DNA from: Circinella minor
Taxonomy: Eukaryota; Mucoromycota; Mucoromycetes; Mucorales; Lichtheimiaceae
Direction of reading: 5' to 3'
DNA: 60,410 nt
NCBI GenBank assembly: GCA_016758965.1
Contig: JAEPRB010000238.1
Coordinates: 1 to 60,410 of the forward strand
In this document: one piece after another, positions 33,201-43,710 of the stretch
Layout of the letters: the number at the start of each line of letters is the position of its first letter
How positions within the stretch are numbered: position 1 is the stretch's first letter
The notes under the pieces: generated by a model
Seen by the model: the letters and a program-made list of their open reading frames with translations, nothing else
Told to the model about the DNA's origin: nothing
Databases searched by the model: none
Program-made: the position numbers and the translations under genes

Positions 33201-35197
33201 AGGCCTCCTCTGTAGAGGATCGTATAAATGTTGTTGCAACTGGCCTCTATTATAGATAATATACATTAGCATTACAAAAAAAAATAGAAAAAAGAGAATA
33301 TGTTGAAAGATGAAATGTTTTAGGGGGACAATATTTTCTTTATTTATATATAAGTCAACAGTTCGGTCACTCTTTTAATTAGATATTATAAAAAAAATGA
33401 TCCGCTTTGTTTTCCATTATACTTTATCCTAGATACTATAATATCGATGCGCACCAACAAGGTTGAATGAAAAAATCACATTGAAACATTTGATAATACC
33501 GAACGTTCTTTTTTATAATATGCGTGCACAGTACGTATATAACTTCGTCATTTTACCTTACAACAGGTATTATAAAACACAGCTTACTTATTTTATTACC
33601 CAGTAGAAGATTGTCTTTTGTTTTCTTCTCTTCTTGTTCTACACTTACTTCAATAAAGAGTAGTTTAGAACCAATTATAAAGTGAGATTGTAGTAATTTT
33701 ATACAGACATCATTACATTCTTATATATATGTATCCAAACGTACTGTGATTAATCTAACAACTACTGAAGCTGATGAAATAATTCTATTTTTTAGCAATT
33801 GTTCTTTATATACTCTCAAACCGATTTTTGAAATAACATGTTCCACCTTCTAATTTTTGGCTTAACTATAGATTTCAAGCATAACAAAAACGTCCTAGTG
33901 ACTTTTCTACATTATGTCCAAAAATGAAGAATACTAGCAGTACATAGAAAAATTCACTTTTTCACAGTCATCTGATGTGAATAGCTTAGGTATAACTATA
34001 CAAGTTATAAATATTGGATAGATATATAATATAATATATTTAATATAATATACCATCTTCCTCACAAAGTCGTTCCTCAAGTTAAACATACATCATGATT
34101 GGTGCCCTTAGATAACAAGTCCAACAACATATATATTATAGTTATATCATTCAAGCAGGTACAATAATGCAATTGCCAATTGAATATAAAAAAGAGCCGC
34201 ATTTATGAAACACAATAACAGCTAGAAGTGCTCAACTAAGATTAAGTTCAAGATACATATTACACGTGATTTTATCTAAAACGTAATGATAAAGCATATA
34301 TTGTTTTTATGTATGTGACCGTTACACTGTATCATAATATCCATCCAATAAGAATTCACTATCCTTATATAATGCCAAGTTCATAAGAAATCCTTATGAC
34401 ACTGCCTAGATACAAGACATTCTTATAAAGTACTAAGCTATCATATATAAGCATCAAGAAATACAATTATTAGAAATATATAAATATCATCAGTTATTGT
34501 TCGAAATAAATTATTATATCTTATATTATTATTATATCTTATTTCTGTATTATTACTATATTCTACTATATCCCAACTCATATCTTACATAACACAGTAA
34601 CAGCAGTTCCCGTGAAAGTGTGTTAGATCTCAATTAGGTACTGAGGGCATCAATTAGGCGTCTTGATAGAACCCGAGTAAGATAACGGGGTAAAAAGTAT
34701 ATATGCAATCGACATTGAGGTATAATCAAAACAGATCTGACTATTCAATTTCACGATATTACATAGTAGTAGCAGTAGTCATACTCCTCACAAATTCTTA
34801 ATACTATATTTTTTGCCTAATAGAAAAGAGGAATGTACTCTTTAAGATTTGTCCAAAAAAATTGATATAGAAATAGAAAGAAAGTCTTGGATGCTAACAT
34901 CATTCAATAATTGATTAGCAAATTAAAAGAAAAACATCTAGTATTACGTACTGATATGTTCAATTTATTTTGGTTTAACACTAGATTTCCTATGTAAAGT
35001 GAGAATAAAAAAAATTAATTTGACTTTTTTTATAATCACCGGATGCGAAGAAAAGATATGCAATAAAAGCTAGAGGGGAAAAGCGCATTACCAAATAGAG
35101 TTATGTAAGAACTCTTTTTAAGGTATAAATTGCTCAATTCAAGAAGTCCAGTCGTCCTTTACGTGACTTCCTCTTTGTTTCACCAGCAATTTAAAAA
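30272..35197. other. Gene-free AT-rich region
   Basis: Nearly 5 kb without a domain-bearing frame, tRNA or clear transposon end. A tract at about 34590-34770 (CAGCAGTTCCCGTGAAAG, CAATTAGGTACTGAGGGCAT) is less AT-rich than its surroundings and could be the leader of an old retrotransposon, but I see no coding support. The promoter of the dehydrogenase paralogue lies at the right end. Confidence 0.5.
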
Positions 35198-36872
35198 ATG
35201 ACCCGGTTCACACAAACTTCTCAGCTTAGCGGAGACGCTTTCAGTTCCCGTCAAATGCAAAAGCCTAAGAACTTAAGGCCTTTTAACACATCCACAATTA
35301 AAGTACTCCTACTAGAGGATATAAACCAAACTGCCATCGATGCTTTCCAAGAAGAAGGATATCAAGTAAATATATTTATTTACCTCTTTTATTACTAGTT
35401 AAATGCCTATTTATTGCTAATCAACATTATAATAGGTTGAAACCTATGTAAAGACTTTTGTAGGTCAGGAGCTCACAGATAAGCTTCGAGACGTCCATAT
35501 TCTTGGCATTCGGTCTAAAACCAAAATAACAAGCCAGGTCCTAGACGAGGCTAAAAACCTACTCGCCATTGGATGCTTTTGTATTGCAACGGAACAAGTT
35601 GACTTGAAAGCTGCTGGAATAAAAGGTGTAAGTGTACAATAAAAGAAACTAAAGCTCACTGTCTCCCCATCATCCTCATCATCCTCATCAGTCGCAAGTC
35701 AATGAATATATGCATTAGTGAAATAAATCTTTTGTTTCAGAGTGCTTTAATTTCTTACACAGTAAATAAATATATATATAGATTGCTGTTTATAATTCAC
35801 CATTCAAAAATTCACACTCTGTGGCGGAACTTGTCATTGGCGAAATTATTTCTTTGGCTCGACAGTTAGGTGACCGTAATCGAGAAATGCACAGTAGTAT
35901 CTGGAATAAAGTCTCACATGGATGTTTCGAAATCAGAGGGAAAATACTTGGCATTGTTGGTTATGGTCATGTGGGTTCACAACTTTCAGTTATTGCTGAG
36001 GCATTGGGTATGAGAGTGTTTTTTTATGACGTGCTGCCACTGATGCCGTTAGGCTCTGCTCGACAAGCTGATACCTTTGAGGAACTTTTGGGGATGTCGG
36101 ACTTTATTACACTGCATGTACCTGAACAAAAATCCACCAGAGGGATGATCGGCGCAAAAGAAGTTTCCCTAATGAAAAAAGGATCATTCCTTATTAATAA
36201 CGGACGTGGAACGACAGTTCAATTGGAAGCACTCGTGGATGGATTACGATCTGGCCATTTGGCTGGTGCTGCTCTCGATGTATATCCCAAACAGCCTACA
36301 TCCAATGGACCCCATTTTACCGACTACCCCGATTTGCTGGATTGTCCTAATGTTATTTTGACACCCCACATTGCCGGAGCCACAGAAGAAGCACAGGCAA
36401 ATATTGGTATGGAAGTATCATCATCACTTATTCAATTTATTAACGATGGTACATCCTTGGGAGCTGTTAATTTTCCTCAAGTGGGTCTACGTGCTGTTCG
36501 TGAAGATGCAAACGCTGCACGGGTATTACATGTCCATCAAAATATACCAGGCGTACTTCGGGTGCGTTAATAACAAAAATAAAGCATCTTATAGTATTAA
36601 TAACAACATAGCATATGATTATCCGTTTATATATATATATATAAAAGTTTTGTTAATAGATATTAAATGACAAAAAGGTTCACCTCATGTTATATTTAGG
36701 AGCTAAATAAGATTTTTGCAAATCATAATGTGAAAAAGAATATTCAAATTCGATGGCTGATGTTGCTTATATGATGGCTGATGTTTCCAATGTTTCTCCA
36801 GAGCAGTTGTAACTGCTTTATGATGCAATTAGCTCGACTAGGACTAATATTAAGACGCGGATTGTGCATTAA
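35198..36872 (+). pseudogene. D-3-phosphoglycerate dehydrogenase paralogue, ACT domain broken
   Basis: Exons 35198..35365, 35436..35627, 35782..36561, 36700..36872. The first 380 residues are open. They comprise a substrate-binding domain (ILGIRSKTKI, GCFCIATEQVDLKAAGIKG), an NAD domain with GIVGYGHVGSQ, and catalytic Arg (NNGRGT) and His (LTPHIAGATEEAQ). The catalytic Glu, normally in DVFPxEP, is Gln here (DVYPKQP). In the last exon a one-base loss after NHNVKK shifts frame, giving TGA at 36772-36774. The original frame, recovered downstream (MADVAYMMADVSNVSPEQL), hits TAA where Gln is expected before ending KTRIVH. PGDH starts serine synthesis and the ACT domain binds serine. Either a pseudogene or a 404-residue truncated, probably inactive protein. 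Confidence 0.88.
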
Positions 36873-37621
36873 TCGAAGTACCATTGATAAAATGTATTTC
36901 GAATGTGTAGTAGTGGGTAGTATACTATTATATTATTATTGTCTGTATAGTTATCCATAAAATGTAATAAGATATTGTAACATTTTAATGAACTTCAAAA
37001 TAACATTGTGGAGATGAATGATCGGAAATATAATGTGGGACTTTATAAAAATAATGTATAATGTATACAACTAGACAGAACAAAATGAGGACGGGAAAAG
37101 GCATTTTTGTCATCACTAAAAACTCTCACGATCAATGTAAATCTATCGACGTTAATTAAATATGTCAATGAAAAAATTGTAGATCTCCCATGCCAAGCGT
37201 ACCAGACTGACCTGTGATCCAGGATATAGTGACACAAGACAAAAGTATGACATATTTATTATTGCGCAGCATCCGGTTGTCAACTAACTCAGATTATTGA
37301 TCTTCTTATTGTAAAAGATTTATCGTTGTTTACAATAGTACTAAAGAGGTTTAGAGTTTAAGAGGTGTAATGTAGTCAAGACAAAAGAAAAATGCCATGT
37401 TTTGATCTCATCATCTATATGCAACTTTTAGTTTTCATAGAAAATAAAACATATTTATTGTATTTGACTTATTATAGTTCATCATAATCATCATAAAAAA
37501 GGTGCATATACAAAAGAAGGGGGTATATATAAAGTGAAGTCTAATAATTTAAGAGAGTGTAGGGGTATAAAGAGTATATAGTACATACAAAGACAGTAGT
37601 TTGGATACTAATATATGCAAA
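36873..37621. other. Intergenic, no feature recognised
   Basis: AT-rich 3' flank shared by the dehydrogenase paralogue (left) and the C2H2 gene (right). No domain-bearing frame. Confidence 0.5.
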
Positions 37622-38330
37622 TCAATTGTTTTCATATTCGTCGTCGTTAAATTTAATAAATGTATCAAGACATTTTCTATTGTAAGTATGTCGTTTCATT
37701 ACATCACATCTTTTAAATTCTTGTTTGCACAAATAGCAGCGGTATTTTGCTGGAGTATCGTGTGCATTTGACATCTTGATATGGCGTCGTAAATCTCTTG
37801 CTCTCGAAAATACTTGATTACAAACATAGCAGGTTCTATCTTCAATGGGCTCGAGATTATCTTGATATTGTGAGGTAGTAGGTGAGGGTGACCGAGATGA
37901 TTCGCGTGAAGTGTATGGGCTAGTATACGGAAACGAAGTTCCTTGACGATTTTGACGGGACGTTACTGCCTATAAATAATAAAAAAATAAGTAAGCTGCT
38001 TTCATCTTGTTCATGCTGAAATATTATTATTTTTATTATTTGTGTACGCGTGTTTAAATTTCTTTTCTAGAAAAAACTTACAAAGGAAGAGACATGTGTT
38101 GTTGTATCTTGATGAAGACTTGTCGATGATGATGAATGTCGCATATATTCAGTCTTACGTACTGATCGAGGAGGGATAGTATTGGCACGACCAAGTTGCG
38201 CTTGATACTGCGAAGGTACTTCCTGTTCCTGTTCTTCGACGTTATTTTCTGGCGAAAACACTGCTATCAATCCTGTCTCCGTATTATCGCCGCACCCAGG
38301 ATAGTTAAAATTCTTTGTATTGATGCTCAT
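37622..38330 (-). CDS. C2H2-type zinc finger protein, two fingers
   Basis: Model: complement(37622..37969, 38082..38330), 198 aa, intron GTAAGT...TATAG in phase 0. The N-terminal two thirds are Ser/Gln/Thr-rich and probably disordered. Finger 1 is CYVCNQVFSRARDLRRHIKM followed by SNAH (C-x2-C-x12-H-x6-H). Finger 2 is CYLCKQEFKRCDVMKRHTYN ending RKC, a C2HC variant in which the last ligand is Cys. A short acidic tail follows. It is likely a small DNA-binding regulator. The target is unknown and no wider family is recognised. A decayed relative lies at 40303-40560. Confidence 0.8.
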
Positions 38331-40302
38331 TGTTAAGTGGTAGTGATATAGACGAGATGATATAATATTATATATAAATATGTATAATAGTGGAATATAC
38401 TGTGTGAATAGGTGTGTGAAAAAAGAAAATATAAAAGAAGTGGTTAAACTCTACTTGTCAAAATTATCTAACCTGACCCTTTATATATATTTCAAAAAAT
38501 CAAGCCAGTTTATGATGTGTACCACCCATAACCATATTTGAGCACAATCATTATCATTCTATGGTAGAGTCTCTTCCACAATAAAATATCGGATCGACTT
38601 TGTTGCTCAGTATCTGGGGTAATGAATCAAAACTACATAATGAGTCTACAATGTACATGCTTGTGCTTCGCTTCCAGGGGTTTTGGGGGAACAATAACAA
38701 TAGTTTCTTTCATGCAACAAATAGAATGTCGGAATTTGTGGGCTTTTCTTATACACATCATTATTCGATGGCCTGTGCGAGTCCAAAGAGTGGATATAAA
38801 TCTAGAGTTTTCAATTCGAAAATTAACTCCGAAAATGTGTATCGGAGAAACCCTATTCGGAATAGTTCGCATGCCAAGAGATATTGTTTTCCATCACAAA
38901 AACACAGCCAATACTTTACTAAAACCAAAATTACTGATTTATATCAATTGGAGTATTGTATGTGTTTTATTTGAATGTTAATATAAAACTATTATCGTTG
39001 GTATGAGAAAGAAGGGAAGAAACTACATGGTTGTAAAAAATGTGAAAGAGGTATCTATGTAACAATTGCTATAGTTAAACCATGTTTCTTAAACACGAGA
39101 ACTTTTCTTTATAAAAGTTTAATAGTGATACCATTTTCAAAGATCTACGTCAGGCAAGGCCAAATGCGTCTAAAGAAGTAAAAAGCAAAAATAAACCAAC
39201 ATTCTAAAAACGAGTTCACTAACTCAAGTAGCCGACAACGCTTATTTGCTGAGCCACTATGCTGCACCCAATTAAATTGATTCCGTGACATCAATTGGGG
39301 TGTGGCGTTTTGAAAATATGACGCTAGTATAGCGAATTGTATCGCATTATTTGGGGTTAAAAAACGTGGCTGGTGCAAGATAAAACACCATTCTCATATG
39401 AAAAACTGAAATAAACTGTTTATTTTATTTTCCTTTGTCCCCTAACATTGGGAATCAGTGCACGACAATGCTTCACACAGTAACCATCTATGGTACTAGG
39501 ATTTTACTGTTTGTAAAAAGAAAAATAATAAAATCTCTCGTCTTTTAATAATTTACTATATTGAAAAAAAGAAATACAAAAATGTGAGAAAGCTAAAACC
39601 AGTGTGTTTATTGTTACACAAGCGAGGTGATATCTTCATAGTGCAAAAAAATTAATGGTAATATTAGGGGAGTTAGTAAATATGTGGAAAGGCCAGCAAA
39701 AATTCACTCATTCTTTTATCCGTTCATTAATAAGGGGATTGCCTTGCAAGTGAAAAATAACGCAGGCATTTTTGAAAAATCGTTACATACTTTTATATAT
39801 AGAAGTTTATCACGGTGAAAGTAGCCAGCTGTTCTCTCTATTACCTAACTTTTTTATATTATAATTATTTATAGTAATGGGAAGAAAAAAACGTCTTGCA
39901 AACCCATACAGAAAAAAATTGATAACATATTACGTGTTGAATTTCATTTCATGCATTTGAATATAAGACCATAAGAGGATTTTTGGAGAACGTTATTACA
40001 AGATAAAAGATCATCTTAATGAGCACTACATAAAGAGTATGTACTACGTTTGGGGTGCTTTTTATCATAAAAGTTATTGACATATCCAGTAACTGCTTGT
40101 TATTTTTTATAAGTGTATCCAATAATAAACCTTTATAGGTTGTTTTGGTAAGTGATGGTGATATCTACTTATAAGGATGGTAGTTACTTTTTTAAGGTTT
40201 TGTAAATAAAAAAAAATAGGATTAATTTTTATCTTGTTTGTTTGTATATTTTTGTAACAGTTTATTCCATGCTGCCTCCGCTACTACTACTACCGCTCAA
40301 GT
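38331..40302. other. Intergenic with unassigned open frames
   Basis: Left part: promoter of the C2H2 gene. At about 38600-38980 three overlapping frames (two plus, one minus) are open for 80-124 codons, which is unusual for DNA this AT-rich. None shows a domain that I recognise, so it may be a transposon scrap. A 77-codon minus frame at 39145-39378 is likewise unassigned. Confidence 0.4.
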
Positions 40303-40560
40303 TCAAAATGCGACAATGTACCTCGATGAACTATTCATAACATTGTCTATCTCGAGTATACTTCCTACTCCATCATTAATAGCAGGTCGTCCAATAAAAT
40401 GTCTGGTAAGAGTATCTTTCCTTGTAAGCGTCTGGCGGCACATACAGCATCGAAACATTTCTTCTCTTATATGCACTGTGCTTTTATGGCGGAGCATATC
40501 GCGTTCTCTTGAAAAACATTTATGGTATATCAGACAAACCCGATTTAGAAGCGTTGACAT
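40303..40560 (-). pseudogene. Decayed C2H2 zinc finger fragment
   Basis: The minus frame contains VCLIYHKCFSRERDMLRHKS then TVH, which matches a C2H2 finger except that the second Cys is Tyr (TAT where TGT is expected). It is followed by FRCCMCRQTLTRKDTLTRHF, which lacks the last ligand. The SRxRDLxRH core and the spacing between fingers match the gene at 37622-38330, suggesting a degenerate duplicate. The start and the upstream Ser-rich part are not visible. Confidence 0.6.
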
Positions 40561-40760
40561 TGCTACCCTGACATGTTGTTGACCCGGTGCTTTTTACTAT
40601 TGTAACGTATAAAAATTAAAGACATTTTTATATCAACAAAATTACCCTCATCATTATTATATTTATTCTTTACCACTATTATTATTATTATTATTATTAT
40701 TATTTATATCACCGATAAAGGTATCACAAAGTACCAAATTACGTGATATTATTGGAGCAT

Positions 40761-40870
40761 GCTGCGACACATTTGTGTCGAAGCAAAGACGCATTTATGT
40801 CGAAGCAATGACACATTTATGTCGAAGCTGCGACACTTTTCTGTCGAAGCTACGACACTTTTACGACGAA
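40761..40870. repeat. 22-bp tandem repeat, 5 copies, each a hairpin
   Basis: Units start at 40761, 40783, 40805, 40827 and 40849, with consensus GCWRCGACACATTTATGTCG plus AA. The first unit has a perfect CGACAC-ATTT-GTGTCG inverted repeat and the others keep it imperfectly. Confidence 0.95.
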
Positions 40871-41197
40871 GCAATTAGTATAAATACCCCTAATTATTTC
40901 AAATAAAATTCAGTTCTACAGTTCTATTTTTACCTTTAAATCTTTTAGTCTTGTAACAATTAAATAATTGACCTGACAATAGTTTTTCTTTGAGCATAAA
41001 GCCTCTTAAACTCATTATAAGATTTCTCTTTTGTGGATTCAGACGTAATATTCCTGGATATAAGGACTCCCACAACCCATATTTCTATTCTATTTCATAT
41101 AATTTATTACTTAAATACAACCACATAGTATATTATTACTTCTTTATTTACACATTTATACGAAGTACTTCAATCACATATTGAACGCTTCACTATA

Positions 41198-42697
41198 TCA
41201 TTTTTTTGTAGCGGGGGGCATACTATTGTCAGGAGTATCATTTGATAAGTTGATAATAGGGCTAGCGGACCTGCTATTGAATGGAATGCCTTGAGCAGCT
41301 TGTGTAGAATTCCTTGGGCCGGAAGAAAAATAGTTGCAAGCAGATGACAACATTTGTATGTTAGTATCTACTGGTATGACAGCAATTTTTTTGCTGCGAT
41401 AGCTGCTGCTTGATCAGTAGTGTACCCTTCCACAGAAAACATATTATCGTTACTCCTGTAGGTATTTGTCTCTTTAGGTGAGGTCATTTCGTGCCGCCCA
41501 TAGTGCTTATCACATTGGTAAGACTGGAGTGATGTACAAGCGACAGTATTACTGACATTATTACTAATATCCATGTTCTGTTGTTGCTCTCCAAGCGACG
41601 TATTTGTAAACGAGTGGTAATGATACCTGCTGTAAGAGGAACGCAGTGCCTTATTATTATGCTCTATAATATTGGAATAAGAATTTATTTCCATGCTATC
41701 TATATATGAACACTTCAGAGATCATACAAATTAATTGCAAGATTAGAAATAAATTACTACTATTAGTAACTGACTAGTGTAGCTTTGCTAATATTATTTA
41801 TTATATGTTAGCTTATTATAATAAATAAACATTTATCATTGCTAATGTTGATATTGATTGGGTAGATACCATATACCATCTTGACAGAGACTTGTTTCTT
41901 ATATTGCTTTGGTGATGTCACTGCTTCTGTGTTATTCTGGAGAGAAATGGTATTATTCCTAACGGATTAGAGGACAAAAAATCTGGCATTACAACAAACA
42001 AAATAAACATAATCATTCTAAATAAGGTGATATACTTGCTTACATAGCTTATTATAGATAACAACACTTAAGTATACCTTCTTGTTGTTGATGATGATGA
42101 TGATGCTGTGGGTGTGACCTCGTGCTTGTATAAACCATATTTGCTGTAGCTTGCTGCTAGGCCACTAGCAGGATTGTGTAGGACTTATTCGTTAAAGGTG
42201 TTTGCTGAGGTAGTGCGGGCATTATATTGTTAGCATTTGTATTATTTTTTACTTGATCTTGAATATTTAGAAATTGTTGTTGTTGGTGTATAACATCAAT
42301 CGGCGATGAATTATGTACGGCTACTTGGGTGTTGCTATCTCTGCTTTGAGTTCTTGCTCTTCGTGCTGACGGGCTTTGAGGGAACGAATATGTTGCTTGT
42401 TTGATGTCCCTGTCTGGATTGTTTGTCATGCCACTGCTATAATAACTACGGGGGCGTTGAAGTTCACTAGCAGAAATTGACATACCGTGTTGTTGTTAAA
42501 CATAACTGTAATTATTAGGCTGCGCTTCTGGTAAAACGGATTGAATATTATCTTGTCGCCCAACCCGAGAACTATGTGTATCCACGCCTCCATTACCACT
42601 TATGCAAAAAGTTAGACAATACTATAGTATACAAGTTAAATAATTATACTGTAAACAGTGAAAGAAAAAAAGTAGCTTACTGCTGTGACGATGTCAT
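41198..42697 (-). pseudogene. Ser/Gln/Asn-rich protein gene, broken by two stops and a frameshift
   Basis: ATG at 42697 (MTSSQ), 17-nt first exon, GTAAGC donor. The next exon reads in one frame through TAA at 42496-42498, where CAA CAA CAC follows, then 108 sense codons (MSISASELQRPRSYYSSGMT..., with ARRARTQSR), then TAG at 42157-42159 followed by CAG CAA, and a His/Gln run to a GTATAC donor. Both stops replace what look like Gln codons in Gln runs. A further exon (about 41371-41699) loses frame in an A7 run near 41388. The other frame then continues as VDTNIQMLSSACNYFSS and ends PPATKK at 41198. Low complexity throughout and function unknown. It resembles a regulatory, disordered protein that has died recently. 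Confidence 0.65.
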
Positions 42698-42734
42698 GGC
42701 TCTTTTCTTAATAAAATAAAAAAAAGAGAGAATA

Positions 42735-43710
42735 CAGAGGAACCCCGTTAATTTTAAACTTACATCTCCCATTTTTGGTGTGAAAATAAAGGGTATGTGA
42801 AAGTTATCGGGACTAGATACAGTTAATTACTTTTAAGGGCAGGTTAATAATAAAGAGACACTGCATATATACATACCACTTGTAACGATATTTATATTTT
42901 TTATAATGCTAAATAAAATAGAAAATATATCCATCAACTGTAAAATACATTTTTGTCTTACATAAAAGCATACATTAGATTTTTCATATAAACTATGCTG
43001 AATATTCAAACACAAGAAAACATATATTACACTACAACATTCCTGCAATTATATGATTATATTGTATATCACATATGTTGTCTTATTTCTTTTGTGCTAC
43101 TGTAAAACTTTTATTATCCTATAACGTGCTCATATATGTCAAACAATGTAAATAGTTTCATAATCTCATAAAAAGTCAAAAAATATAATTACGTATTCGG
43201 GAAACGTATAAATACACACTTTTATTCCATCTTCTTCACCAATGTGGTGTTACATTTAATTTTCTTTTTCTACTATTTACTAGTCAAATAACAATGACTA
43301 ACAAAATAATTTTACAATAAATCAAATAGTTGATGAAAGTCAATTTAGGAAACATATACAAATCAAGGAGTATTGACTCCATTAAAAACAAAAATCTTCA
43401 AGAACATAAATTGCTTCATATGCTAAACTTCAAAATAAATTGTTTAGCCGATATATATATCTTAGACTAGAAAACCCTTGTCTGAACACAATTATTATTA
43501 GAGACTACTAATGCAATAAAATCAATGCATAATGTAATTCTATAAGCGCGTATATTACTCCCGTTAAGGTTTCAACCCTCCCTGCTTGTTTTGAAAGTGA
43601 AATAAATGAATGTGAAAATTTTATTATGTCAATTTTTCCATTCCCTGAATTTCTGTGAAAATAATGAGGATATGAAAGTTAACGGATATGAAATTAACGG
43701 GGTTCCTCTG
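42735..43710. mobile_element. Non-autonomous pogo/Tc1-mariner-like element (MITE)
   Basis: Perfect 20-bp terminal inverted repeats, CAGAGGAACCCCGTTAATTT at the left and its complement at the right, are flanked on both sides by TA (42733-42734 and 43711-43712), the pogo/mariner target duplication. The CAG...CCCCGTTAA tip resembles pogo/Tigger ends. It is 976 bp with no transposase coding. Additional short subterminal inverted blocks (GTGAAAGTTATCGGGAC and relatives) lie inside both ends. Confidence 0.85.

Noticed and set aside
40761..40870. CRISPR array
   Set aside because: The units are contiguous 22-mers without spacers, in a eukaryotic nuclear context.
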